Below are positions 35,398 through 43,856 of a DNA stretch of 64,000 nt, piece after piece. The translations under genes were made by a program, and so were the position numbers. The notes below the pieces were generated by a model. The model was not told the origin of the DNA. It was given only the letters and a program-made list of their open reading frames with translations, and made no database searches. Source of the DNA: Burkholderia sp. L27(2015) (GTDB lineage Bacteria > Pseudomonadota > Gammaproteobacteria > Burkholderiales > Burkholderiaceae); the NCBI RefSeq assembly GCF_009765705.1, contig NZ_LMUX01000009.1, positions 303,269 to 367,268 of the forward strand. Direction: 5' to 3'. How positions within the stretch are numbered: the stretch's first letter is position 1; every line of letters begins with the position of its first letter.

Positions 35398-35422
35398 TTC
35401 GCAACTTTATTGTGAAGAACCA
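35398..35422 (-). repeat. Right terminal inverted repeat (Tn7 L-like end)
   Basis: On the minus strand TGGTTCTTCACAATAAAG is followed by TTGCGAA. It matches the left terminus at 24 of 25 positions. Confidence 0.85.
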
Positions 35423-35427
35423 CCAAG
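35423..35427. repeat. Target-site duplication CCAAG, right copy
   Basis: This CCAAG is identical to 11,485-11,489 and abuts the right terminus. The following 32 bp, to the ACA at 35,457-35,459, may be the remaining outer tip of an older transposon that was the insertion target. Confidence 0.8.
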
Positions 35428-35467
35428 TCTTTCAGTGACGTTTCTTGGGGAAACCGACAGATTGATG

Positions 35468-36832
35468 TTATCGGCGGGTCTTGCGCTCACTAGCAAAGAA
35501 AGGCTGGCTTTGCCGCACGCTGCGCCCATGCGTCTCCGGCATGCAGATGTAGACAATCAGGGAGATAGCGGCCCATGCGGACACATACCAGTAGAAGTAT
35601 TGCTCATGTCCTATGGCCTTGAGCTTCAGGGCTACGAACTCCGTTGTTCCGCCGAGGAGCGCGGTGGTCAGCGCATAAGGCAAGCCAACGGCTAGCGCAC
35701 GAATGCGCACTGGAAACAGTTCGGCTTTCGCCAGCATGTGCACCGACGTGAATCCTGCCAACATCACGAGTCCGGCGAACGAGAGTGCGAAAGCCACCCA
35801 CGGATCGCGCGTGACGCTCAATGCATTGAATAGCGGGACAGAAAACAGCGTGGTGGAGAGTCCGAAGCTGATGAGCACTGGACGGCGTCCAAAGATGTCC
35901 GATGCATATCCGAATACCGGTTGCAAGAGCATGTAGAGCAGCAGTGCGCCGATGGACATGAGGGTCGACGCTTCCTTTGAAAGACCGACCGTATTGACCA
36001 GGTATTTCTGCATATACACGGTATAGGTGTAGAAGCCGACCGTTCCGCCGACTGTGATACCGATGGCAAGCAAAATCTGCTTCCAGTGCTGGAGCAGTTG
36101 CACGCTGACAGTCGGTCCCATTTCCAGCTGACTGGCCTTAAACGCTGCTGTCTCGGCAATGTTGCGGCGCATATACCAGGCAAACAACGCCAGCACGCTG
36201 CCGATGACGAAAGGTATCCGCCAGCCCCAAGCTTCGATCTGGCTTGCTGTCATGAGCTTCTGCATGACGAGCATGAGCCCGAGTGCCACCAACTGACCCG
36301 AAATGACGCTGACTTGTAGAAACCCCAGATAAAATCCGCGGCGGTTGACCGGGGCGATTTCAGTCAAATAGGTTGCGCTCGTTCCGTACTCGCCACCCAT
36401 GCTCAAGCCCTGCAGCAACCGCGCAACGACAAGGAGAATCGGTGCAAAAACGCCAATGGTGCGATAGCCCGGCGTGACCGCAATCATCAGCGAGCCGATA
36501 CACATCGTCGAGACCGACCATGTGAGGGCGGACTTGCGCCCGCGCTTGTCTGCCCAAAGGCCGACGAGCCAGCTGCCCAGCGGGCGCGCCAGATAGCCCA
36601 CCGCAGCGATTGCTGCGGTGTTCATCAGTTGCACAGTGGGCTTGTCGCTAGGGAAAAAGGACTTCGCAAAGTAGATCGAGAAAATGCTGTAGGTCAGGAA
36701 GTCATACCACTCGATCAGGTTTCCTCCCAGCCCACCTACAATCGAGCGGATATGCGGCCGCGTTGTCGCATCGGATGTGTCTGGTTCGTCGATCGAGTTG
36801 GAGTTGATACGAGTGTCAGGCGCGGTCGCCAT
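35468..36832 (-). CDS. MHS-type MFS transporter (citrate/dicarboxylate symporter family)
   Basis: This 454-residue twelve-helix protein carries the metabolite:H+ symporter signature GGNLIEWYDFLTYSIFSIYFAKSFFP and the MFS loop 2-3 motif GLWADKRGRKSAL. A second conserved loop follows helix 4 (RLLQGLSMGGEYGTSATYLTEIAP), typical of KgtP/ShiA/CitA-type transporters. ATG 36,832 has GGAG five bases upstream. The downstream neighbour on the same strand is an aconitase-type gene, so a tricarboxylate or related acid is a likely substrate. Its stop codon lies 8 bp from the candidate outer end of the Tn7-like island, so this gene's 3' end may be the insertion target. Confidence 0.85.
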   Translation of the reverse strand: MATAPDTRINSNSIDEPDTSDATTRPHIRSIVGGLGGNLIEWYDFLTYSIFSIYFAKSFFPSDKPTVQLMNTAAIAAVGYLARPLGSWLVGLWADKRGRKSALTWSVSTMCIGSLMIAVTPGYRTIGVFAPILLVVARLLQGLSMGGEYGTSATYLTEIAPVNRRGFYLGFLQVSVISGQLVALGLMLVMQKLMTASQIEAWGWRIPFVIGSVLALFAWYMRRNIAETAAFKASQLEMGPTVSVQLLQHWKQILLAIGITVGGTVGFYTYTVYMQKYLVNTVGLSKEASTLMSIGALLLYMLLQPVFGYASDIFGRRPVLISFGLSTTLFSVPLFNALSVTRDPWVAFALSFAGLVMLAGFTSVHMLAKAELFPVRIRALAVGLPYALTTALLGGTTEFVALKLKAIGHEQYFYWYVSAWAAISLIVYICMPETHGRSVRQSQPFFASERKTRR

Positions 36833-36963
36833 GATGTCTCCTGCATGTGGATTAGATTATTTTTTTAATTGAACGAGCGGCTCTAAACGCTGATCATCGC
36901 CTTGGCGGCGGCCCGAGCCGACATGGCACGAACCTTCCGTTACGCAACGCGTGAGCCGGTGAA

Positions 36964-39633
36964 TCAGGAAGCACGCAGATTAGTGCTTTCCAAATGACGG
37001 GTGTAGCGATCGCGCAATACGTAAGGCAAGACTCCGCCATGCTTGAAATACGTTTCTTCGATGGCGGAATCGATTCGCGCGCGAAGGCGAGCAATGAGCG
37101 TTTCTCCATTGCGCCGATGAACCACGAGATCGAAAGTCTGGCCCACGCTGACCGTCTCAAGACTGCCAAGCAGATCGAACAGTTCGTCACCGACAAGATT
37201 TAAAGACTGCGCGCTTTCACCCTCGGGAAACTCCAGGGGCAAGATGCCCATCCCGACCAGATTGCTGCGATGAATGCGCTCGAAGCTCCGCGCAATCACG
37301 GCACGCACACCCAGCAGTTTCGGCCCCTTCGCTGCCCAGTCGCGGCTGGAACCATTGCCGTACTCCTCTCCTGCAAATACGATCATCGGTACGTTTTCAG
37401 CGGTGTATTTCGTCGCGGCCTCGAAGATGCTCATGCGTTGACCATCCGGCTGGTGCAAGGTGAGGCTTCCTTCTGCGCCGGCAACCATCTGATTGCGCAG
37501 TCGAACGTGTGCAAAACTGCTACGTACCATGACCCTGTCGTTGGCACGCCGGGATATGTAGCTATTGAAATCGCGGGGTTCGACGCCGAGCGATATCAGG
37601 AACTTTCCGGATTCGGAATCTGGAGGAATGGCACCGCCTGGATTGATGTGGTCGGTCGTGACGGAGTCCCCCAGGATCGCGAGTGCACGGGCCCCGCGAA
37701 TCTCGCCTGCTTGCGGTATATCGAGCGTCACGCCGTCGAAGAAGGGCGGTCGCTTCAGATACGTTGAGCCCTCGGTCCACGTGAACACATCGCCTTGCGG
37801 AGCCGGGAGAGCGTCCCACAAATGCTCTTCCGCAGTCCTCGCATAAAGGCTGATTACGTTGTGCGGGTCCTGCGCAAATGGCGTGACTTCCGCCATCTCG
37901 GCAGCGGTCGGCCAGATGTCGCTCAGATAGACGTCCTCGCCATGCGCGCCTTTACCCAGCGGTTCGGATGCAGGATCGAAGTCACTGCGTCCCGCAATGG
38001 CGAACGCCACGACCAGCGCAGGGCTCATCAAGAAGTTAGCTTTAATGGCCTGGTGGATGCGGGCTTCGAAATTCCGGTTACCCGAGAGCACAGCGGCAAC
38101 GGTTAAATTCCCGTCTTTGATCTGGTCGAGGATTTCTGGTGCGAGAGGACCCGAGTTGCCCATGCATGTGGCGCAACCATAGCCAGCGGCATTGAAGCCC
38201 AGCGCGTCCAGATACTGTTCGAGACCGGCTGCCCTCAGGTACGCGCTCACGACGCGCGAGCCGGGCGTAAAAGACGTCTTGACGTGCGGCGCGGACTTCA
38301 ATCCTTTCTGCACGGCCTTTTTCGCGATTAACCCAGCTGCCAGCATCAAACGGGAATTGGAGGTATTGGTACAGGACGTGATGGCGGCGAGTACCACATC
38401 TCCGTGATGCAGTCCGAGATGCCGGGGCGTATCGGAATCTGCTTCAGGTAGCAGCTCTCTGACTTTTTCTTTGAGCTTCGACAGCGCGATCCGGTCCTGC
38501 GGCCTCGAAGGGCCAGCTACGCTCGGCACCACGGCGCCGAGGTCGAGGCTGATCGTTTCGGTGTAGTCGATCTGCCCACGCTCGGGAACACCAAACATGT
38601 TTTGCGCCTGGAAGTAACTTTTGAGGGCGGCGATTTCGGCGTTCGTTCTACCGACGGACTTCAGATAGTCGAGGGTATGGTCGTCGACTCCAAAGAATGC
38701 GACTGTCGCGCCATATTCGGGTGCCATATTGGCAATCGTGGCGCGATCGGGTGCCTGTAATTGAGCGGCGCCATCGCCAAAAAACTCAACGAATTTCCCG
38801 ACGACTTTCTTGGCGCGCAATGCCTCGACCACGGTCAGCACGATGTCAGTTGCCATGATGCCGGGAGCAGGCGTACCGGTGAGTTCCACACCGATCACAT
38901 CCGGTATGACAAGATAAATGGGTTGCCCGAGCATCGCGGCCTCTGCTTCAATGCCGCCTACTCCCCAGCCCACAACTCCGATTCCGTTGATCATCGGTGT
39001 ATGACTGTCGGTTCCGACAAGGGAATCGAAGTAGGTTACGCCGTGCTTCTGATGCACGCCGCGAGCCAACCATTCGAGATTCACCTGATGGATGATGCCC
39101 GTCCCTGGCGCGAATATGCGGAAAGATTTGAATGCATTGGCCGCCCATTTCAGGAACGAATACCTTTCCGCATTGCGTTGATATTCCACTTCCATGTTTG
39201 CTCTGAGCGCACCGGCGGTTCCAGCGTATTCAACCGAGATGGAATGGTCCACGACGAGATCGACGAGCACCGTCGGTTCGATGTCTGCAGCCTCCATACC
39301 TAATCTGGCAGCGGCCTCACGCATGGCGGCAAGGTCGGCGAGCAGCGGCACTCCGGAGGAGTCCGGCGCCACGATGCGCGAGACCACGAACGGTACTTCG
39401 TCGGTGCGTTCGGCATTCGGCTTCCACCCAGCCAACTGGCGAAGATGGTGTTCCTGAACACTTACCCCGTCGAGATTTCGCAGAACGGATTCGAGAATGA
39501 TCCGGATTGAGTGCGGGAGGCGAGAAATATTGCCAAATCCCAGCTCCTCGAGCACGCCAAGAGAATAGAACTGACTCTCGGTGTATCCATCGATGGGAAG
39601 AGGGCGCAATGCGTCGGCAGGCTTAAATGTCAT
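36964..39633 (-). CDS. Aconitase-family hydratase (AcnA-type, diverged paralogue)
   Basis: At 889 residues this has AcnA length. [4Fe-4S] ligands are seen in ITSCTNTSNSRLM and GYGCATCMGNSG. The substrate-binding GTDSHTPMINGIG and the swivel-domain GEEYGNGSSRDWAAKG are intact. The region after residue 85 (VVSRIVAPDSSGVPLLADLAAMREAA) differs from the standard AcnA wording (QDFTGVP..VDLA), so it is probably not the housekeeping aconitase. It lies upstream of the MHS transporter with a divergent LysR gene on the other side. Isomerisation of an imported tricarboxylate (for example trans-aconitate or tricarballylate breakdown products) is a reasonable guess. Confidence 0.85.
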   Translation of the reverse strand: MTFKPADALRPLPIDGYTESQFYSLGVLEELGFGNISRLPHSIRIILESVLRNLDGVSVQEHHLRQLAGWKPNAERTDEVPFVVSRIVAPDSSGVPLLADLAAMREAAARLGMEAADIEPTVLVDLVVDHSISVEYAGTAGALRANMEVEYQRNAERYSFLKWAANAFKSFRIFAPGTGIIHQVNLEWLARGVHQKHGVTYFDSLVGTDSHTPMINGIGVVGWGVGGIEAEAAMLGQPIYLVIPDVIGVELTGTPAPGIMATDIVLTVVEALRAKKVVGKFVEFFGDGAAQLQAPDRATIANMAPEYGATVAFFGVDDHTLDYLKSVGRTNAEIAALKSYFQAQNMFGVPERGQIDYTETISLDLGAVVPSVAGPSRPQDRIALSKLKEKVRELLPEADSDTPRHLGLHHGDVVLAAITSCTNTSNSRLMLAAGLIAKKAVQKGLKSAPHVKTSFTPGSRVVSAYLRAAGLEQYLDALGFNAAGYGCATCMGNSGPLAPEILDQIKDGNLTVAAVLSGNRNFEARIHQAIKANFLMSPALVVAFAIAGRSDFDPASEPLGKGAHGEDVYLSDIWPTAAEMAEVTPFAQDPHNVISLYARTAEEHLWDALPAPQGDVFTWTEGSTYLKRPPFFDGVTLDIPQAGEIRGARALAILGDSVTTDHINPGGAIPPDSESGKFLISLGVEPRDFNSYISRRANDRVMVRSSFAHVRLRNQMVAGAEGSLTLHQPDGQRMSIFEAATKYTAENVPMIVFAGEEYGNGSSRDWAAKGPKLLGVRAVIARSFERIHRSNLVGMGILPLEFPEGESAQSLNLVGDELFDLLGSLETVSVGQTFDLVVHRRNGETLIARLRARIDSAIEETYFKHGGVLPYVLRDRYTRHLESTNLRAS

Positions 39634-39791
39634 GATTCAGTCGGAAAAAGGCGAGTCCAAGGTCGACGGAGGGGCCGTATCGCTAATGGCCAAAGGATCC
39701 ACTTCACTCGTTCGCTGCTGTGGAGGAATTTGCATGTGTCACGTTGCAATGAACCTTAGTCTAGGCAAAGTCGGAGGCATCGTCTAATATA

Positions 39792-39804
39792 TTGTGATTG
39801 CACA
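39792..39804. promoter_or_regulatory. Candidate LysR operator between acn-like and lysR genes
   Basis: TTGTGATTGCACA contains the dyad TGTG-N4-CACA and fits the T-N11-A rule for LysR-type sites. It lies 18 bp before the lysR start in the divergent region, a usual place for autoregulation and activation of the acn-like gene. Confidence 0.4.
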
Positions 39805-39821
39805 CTTGATACTTTTTATGT

Positions 39822-40718
39822 ATGGACCTCCGACACCTCAAATACTTTGTAGTCCTCGCCGAGGAATTGCATTTCACGAGAGCAGCACTACGCATCGGAA
39901 TCGCTCAGCCTCCGTTGACGTTCCAGATCAAGGCGCTGGAGACCGAGTTGGGCGTGCGCTTGTTCGACCGCCAACCAGGGCGGGTAACCCTGACAGAGCC
40001 CGGCAAGGTCTACCTTGAGGAAGCGCGCGCGATACTCGAGCATGTCAAGAAAGCGACGCTTCGCTGCCAACTGAGTGCGCAGGGGATGGTGGGGCGGCTG
40101 CGGGTTGGTTTTACCGAGTCGGCATCCTTTCGAGAAGAGGTGACGACTGCTTTGCATCGCTACCGGAGCCTGTATCCGCAGGTGGAGATGTCGTTGGAAG
40201 AGAGCCGCACGGGGCCCTTGATGGATTCGTTGCGGCAAGGGCGCATCGACGTCGCCTTCGTGCGTCCACCCATTGGCGACGACGACGAGATCAGGTTTGT
40301 GCTGATGTCAACGGAACCCATGGTTGTGGTGGTACCCAAGGGCCACCGGTTGGACGGTCGCAGGACGGTGCGTCTGGAAGATCTTCGTGACGAGCTTTTC
40401 GTTCTTTATTCGCGCACGACGCGCTCTGGCCTGCCGGAGATGGTGCTCTCCGCGTGCGAGGACAAAGGTTTCAGTCCAAAAGTCGTGCAGTACGCGCCGC
40501 AAATTTCGTCCACCATAAATCTGGTCGCGAGCGGACTCGGTATTTCGATCGTGCCTTCCTGTATGAGAGGCAGTCGTGCGGATGATGTTCGCTACATCTC
40601 CGTGAACGGCTCGCGCATGGTTGCAAGCCTAGGACTTGCCCATCGTGCCAATGGATTGTCGCCGGTCGTACAGAATCTGATTGATCTGGTACCAGGCGAT
40701 GCCACAACGATCCGATAA
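39822..40718 (+). CDS. LysR-family transcriptional regulator
   Basis: The N-terminal winged helix is typical: MDLRHLKYFVVLAEELHFTRAALRIGIAQPPLTFQIKALETELGVRLFDR. The effector domain of the CbbR/BenM type (GRLRVGFTESASFREEVTTAL ... EEGRTGPLMDSLRQGRIDVAFVRPP) completes 298 residues. Divergent orientation from the acn-like and transporter genes suggests it controls them in response to their substrate. The frame and length are normal. Confidence 0.9.
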   Translation: MDLRHLKYFVVLAEELHFTRAALRIGIAQPPLTFQIKALETELGVRLFDRQPGRVTLTEPGKVYLEEARAILEHVKKATLRCQLSAQGMVGRLRVGFTESASFREEVTTALHRYRSLYPQVEMSLEESRTGPLMDSLRQGRIDVAFVRPPIGDDDEIRFVLMSTEPMVVVVPKGHRLDGRRTVRLEDLRDELFVLYSRTTRSGLPEMVLSACEDKGFSPKVVQYAPQISSTINLVASGLGISIVPSCMRGSRADDVRYISVNGSRMVASLGLAHRANGLSPVVQNLIDLVPGDATTIR

Positions 40719-40724
40719 TGAACA

Positions 40725-41350
40725 TCACACGTCTTCACAAACCGCCAGAATCCCGCAAAGCGCATCAAAGAGCAATCGGACGCGCGCCGGGACCGGCGTC
40801 CGATGAGGCCGATACACATACAGCGTCGACGCAGCAGGACGCAAGCGATCAAGCAACGACGTCAGAAGACCGTCACGCAGCAATGGCATTGCGAGGTGCC
40901 CTGGCAACTGCGCATATCCAATTCCTGCTACGACAGCCTCGCATTCGGCTTGCGGATCATCGGTGATAAAGGCAGGCCTGGCAGGCACGATCTGCTCTCC
41001 ATCCTTGAACATCCACGGCCATGGTCTGCCGGTATTGCGATCGATCAATATCGTCAACGGCCCCCTCAACAGGGTGTCCTTGCTTGTTGGGCGCCCCAAA
41101 CGCCGCACCAAACCGGGTGCGCCAACAAAATGAAGCGAAGCCGTCGAGACCGCACGCGCGACAAAGCGACTATCCCGCATGGGCCCGATGCGAACGCCGA
41201 TATCGATTTGTTCATCGACAACGTCAGCCAGCACCTCTGACAGGCGGAGATCGACAGTAAGACCCGGATGTGCAGCGAGTATCGGCGCCAACCCTCGAAT
41301 GATGAGGCTACGTCCCAGCACACTGGGCTCGTCAATTCGACAGTCCGTTC
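40725..41350 (-). pseudogene. LysR-family regulator lacking its DNA-binding domain
   Basis: From about 41,350 leftward the frame encodes a complete LysR effector domain: RIDEPSVLGRSLIIRGLAPILAAHPGLTVDLRLSEVLADVVDEQIDIGVRIGPM ... ASTLYVYRPHRTPVPARVRLLFDAL. It resembles regulators with a GRLRIDAPSVLGR-type hinge. Upstream, where some 90 residues of winged helix should be, the sequence MHIACLELCSAPSRSVL... has no such pattern, and the divergent DJ-1 gene begins at 41,481. The 5' part is therefore lost or scrambled. A DNA-binding role is excluded. Confidence 0.65.
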
Positions 41351-41480
41351 GAGCCCGCACTTCGAACGCCATGAAGTATCGCAGAGGGAAGCATCCTTCG
41401 CATGCGCTCACAAATGCGTCGTCCAAGCGCATCGTCAAAACGCTCCTGGAAGGCGCCGAACACAACTCAAGGCAAGCAAT

Positions 41481-42188
41481 ATGCATTCGGTTTTAATGAT
41501 ACTCACCAGCGCCAGCTCATGGACGCAAATGGATGGTACCCAGCGCCCGACTGGGTTTTGGGCTGAAGAATTCGCTGTGCCACACGAAATTCTGTCTTCG
41601 GCCGGCGTCAAGATAACAATCGCCACCCCGGGCGGCAAACCAGCCAAGATCGATGCGATGAGCCTCACTCCGGAAGTGAACAATGGCGATGCTGCCAAAG
41701 TTCGCGCTCTCTCGATTTATATCGAGCAGCACGCCGATATCTTGCAGTCTCCGAAACACATCGAAGACGTGGATCTATCCGCTTTCGATGCCGTTTTTGT
41801 TCCAGGCGGCCATGGCCCGATGCAGGATCTCGCCGTGAACGAAAGTGTAGGCAAAGTGTTGGCTACTGCACTGGCCGATCCGGTAAAGGTGGTTGGCGCA
41901 GTGTGTCACGGGCAGGCAAGTTTCCTGGCCGCAGGGGACTCCGCTGGTTGGGCATTCAAAGGTCGTCGAATTACGGCATTTTCCAACAGTGAAGAATCGA
42001 TGACGGGGCTTGCCGCGAACGCACCTTGGCTGCTCGAGGACCGGCTCCGCGCAGCAGGGGCGTTATTCGAAGCCGGGGCGCCTTGGGGCGCACATGTTGT
42101 GGTGGATGGCAATCTCGTCACCGGGCAAAACCCAGCATCGGCGGATGCTGCAGCGAGAGCCTTTCTCGATTTGCTGGCGGCCGTCTAG
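41481..42188 (+). CDS. DJ-1/PfpI superfamily protein (type 1 glutamine amidotransferase-like)
   Basis: The 235-residue protein begins MHSVLMILTSASSW. The nucleophile elbow GAVCHGQASFLAAG supplies the reactive Cys. FWAEEFAVPHEIL supplies the acidic partner, and VPGGHGPMQDL is the conserved Gly-rich turn. The layout resembles the HchA/Hsp31-like or glyoxalase III-like branch. Members act as glyoxalases, deglycases or chaperones in stress. ATG 41,481 was chosen because the longer upstream frame overlaps the broken lysR gene and lacks family features. Confidence 0.85.
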   Translation: MHSVLMILTSASSWTQMDGTQRPTGFWAEEFAVPHEILSSAGVKITIATPGGKPAKIDAMSLTPEVNNGDAAKVRALSIYIEQHADILQSPKHIEDVDLSAFDAVFVPGGHGPMQDLAVNESVGKVLATALADPVKVVGAVCHGQASFLAAGDSAGWAFKGRRITAFSNSEESMTGLAANAPWLLEDRLRAAGALFEAGAPWGAHVVVDGNLVTGQNPASADAAARAFLDLLAAV

Positions 42189-42326
42189 GCAGCCACGACC
42201 GCGCCCTCCGCTCGATCCTCGAGAAACGGTCAATCTGTGGCACTTGCAAGCGGGCACCGCAAATATCTTGGGATGCTGGGGGCGCACAGCCTTAAGCTCG
42301 CTACAGCCGATGGCCGCCAGGTCGTT

Positions 42327-43184
42327 TCATCCAGGCTTCGTAGCGCGTTCGCGGCCGAGCCCGATGAATGCCAGAAGCACGGCGAATCCCATCGTGAAGA
42401 TATCAACGACCCGTAGTTCGGGCACGCTTTGCACGATGAGGTGATCTATCGCGACCATGGCGTAGCACACCACTGGTAATGCGCGGAAATAGCATGGCGC
42501 TCCCCCGGTTACTGAAGGGGGGCGAATGTATCGAGAAGCAATGCCGAAGAGCAGGTATACGACGAATGTTGTTGCAAGCCAGCCCGCGTAGTTATGAACA
42601 GGGACGCCGAAATAGCTACCGCCCGCTTCCCACACCCAGTTTCCTGCACGGCTCATCCCCGGATCCATCACAGTGTCCCACGAGGTCATCACCATGGATG
42701 CGACGATTGAGCGGCTCAGGACGCGTTCAGAAGCGTCCTGAGTTGTCGAACCCACCAACGCCGAGGCGATGACCCACGACGAATAGATCATCATGAACCA
42801 GGCGAGAGGGATGATCGCGGGAACTAGCCCTAGCTTCGGGCCCAGCATGTCGCTGTAGTGATAGTGGCCGTATACCCAGCCTGTCGAAACGCCAATTTCC
42901 TCGAGTATCCATGAAACGATAGCGGAGACCATAAAGAACGCAAGCGTGCGGCGCTTACCGAGCGATGCGCAGCAATGTGACAGGGCGAATCCACTGAATA
43001 TCAAGGTGTATCCGACGTCTCCAAGCGAGGGGATCGGCCATCCGGTGGCGAACCGAAGCCACTTTGCAACAAGTCGAAGCGCGAAGGCGATGAACAGTAG
43101 TATCGCTAGCCGCGTCGCAATGGATGTTCCGATATCGGGTCTTGATAAGAGATTTTCTGACTTGTTGATGGTTTGCAATTTCAT
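42327..43184 (-). CDS. Carotenoid biosynthesis-type membrane protein (CruF/DUF422-like)
   Basis: The 285-residue protein has seven or eight predicted membrane helices. Family signatures are EEIGVSTGWVYGHYHYSDMLGPKLG, PLAWFMMIYSSW and TSWDTVMDPGMS, the conserved E/H/D residues of the CruF-type carotenoid 1,2-hydratase family. In proteobacteria such proteins are often found without other carotenoid genes, and none is seen here. Exact chemistry is therefore uncertain. ATG 43,184 begins MKLQTINKSENLLS. Confidence 0.8.
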   Translation of the reverse strand: MKLQTINKSENLLSRPDIGTSIATRLAILLFIAFALRLVAKWLRFATGWPIPSLGDVGYTLIFSGFALSHCCASLGKRRTLAFFMVSAIVSWILEEIGVSTGWVYGHYHYSDMLGPKLGLVPAIIPLAWFMMIYSSWVIASALVGSTTQDASERVLSRSIVASMVMTSWDTVMDPGMSRAGNWVWEAGGSYFGVPVHNYAGWLATTFVVYLLFGIASRYIRPPSVTGGAPCYFRALPVVCYAMVAIDHLIVQSVPELRVVDIFTMGFAVLLAFIGLGRERATKPG

Positions 43185-43559
43185 AAGATCCGTATTTCAC
43201 GAGATTGGGTTCATCGAGCAATGACGCGCGGCTGTTTGCAGCATGACACTACTTCATGACGGTTCGCAGTGGCCGGCCGCTGACCCTCAGCGTTACTCCG
43301 GCATTCACTGGTCGTTGAGAAGCATTATTAGAACCCTCATGAAATCGCTTACTAAGAATCTTGACGAAATCAACGCCTCACCAATGCCCGATGATGCCCC
43401 TGTTATCCAAACAACCTTTTTAGCGAATGACATATGTTCCTAAAAATTAGATTGTCCGCATGACCGGTATGGTGAGAAACACTTTTGAGGCGAATTTATT
43501 CCACTAGCGAGTGCCCCGCTCGCTGCGGGCGCAGGTGGTACGTGAACGAAACTGGCGGC
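43185..43559. other. Intergenic stretch without recognised gene
   Basis: Nothing beyond short unsupported frames is seen between the carotenoid-type gene and the DUF2946-like fragment. It should include the promoter of the former. Confidence 0.4.
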
Positions 43560-43767
43560 CACAGTGTTCGCTCCATTGGCCAGTCAGCTCGTCCAGTGCG
43601 CCTATGCGGATGAGCCGTGGGCACCGATATGCTCGGCTTCTATACCGGCGGATGCGCAGCATCATGCTCCGGTTACCAGCACGCTAAACGCATGCGGCTA
43701 TTGCGATCTCCTGGCGCACCATTCGCCTGCGCTGCTTGCCAATACCGCGTCGTCCAAGTTAAGCTGA
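43560..43767 (+). pseudogene. DUF2946-like fragment
   Basis: The translated segment VFAPLASQLVQCAYA...NACGYCDLLAHHSPALL resembles DUF2946, small exported proteins with a C-x2-C and His-rich motif often next to copper genes. The expected N-terminal signal segment is missing: the frame is closed by TGA a few codons upstream of GTG 43,564. It is probably a remnant. A real short gene starting at GTG 43,564 cannot be excluded. Confidence 0.4.
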
Positions 43768-43856
43768 TTCCAACTGTAGAGCGAAGCGGGAAGCACGGCG
43801 ACTAGATGAATTCCGGTAAAAACTAACGTTCGCGCGCGACTATGTAGCCACTCCTC

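Larger units (their letters stand above)
11490..35422. mobile_element. 23.9-kb Tn7-like cargo element without its own TnsB/TnsC
   Basis: The element begins TGGTTCTTCACAATAAAG (11,490) and ends with the reverse complement of the same sequence (35,422). The first 25 bases agree at 24 positions. The layout of nine terminal bases followed by ACAATAAAG is the same as in the Tn7 right end (TGTGGGCGG-ACAATAAAG). Further copies of the core lie 20 bp inside the left end and 68 and 122 bp inside the right end. Dense sites at one end and spaced sites at the other is the Tn7 R/L asymmetry. CCAAG flanks both sides. No DDE transposase, TnsC or TniQ was found inside; one orphan TnsA-like gene is present at 21,926. 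Cargo is dominated by defence-type genes. Movement would need transposase supplied in trans. Confidence 0.8.
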
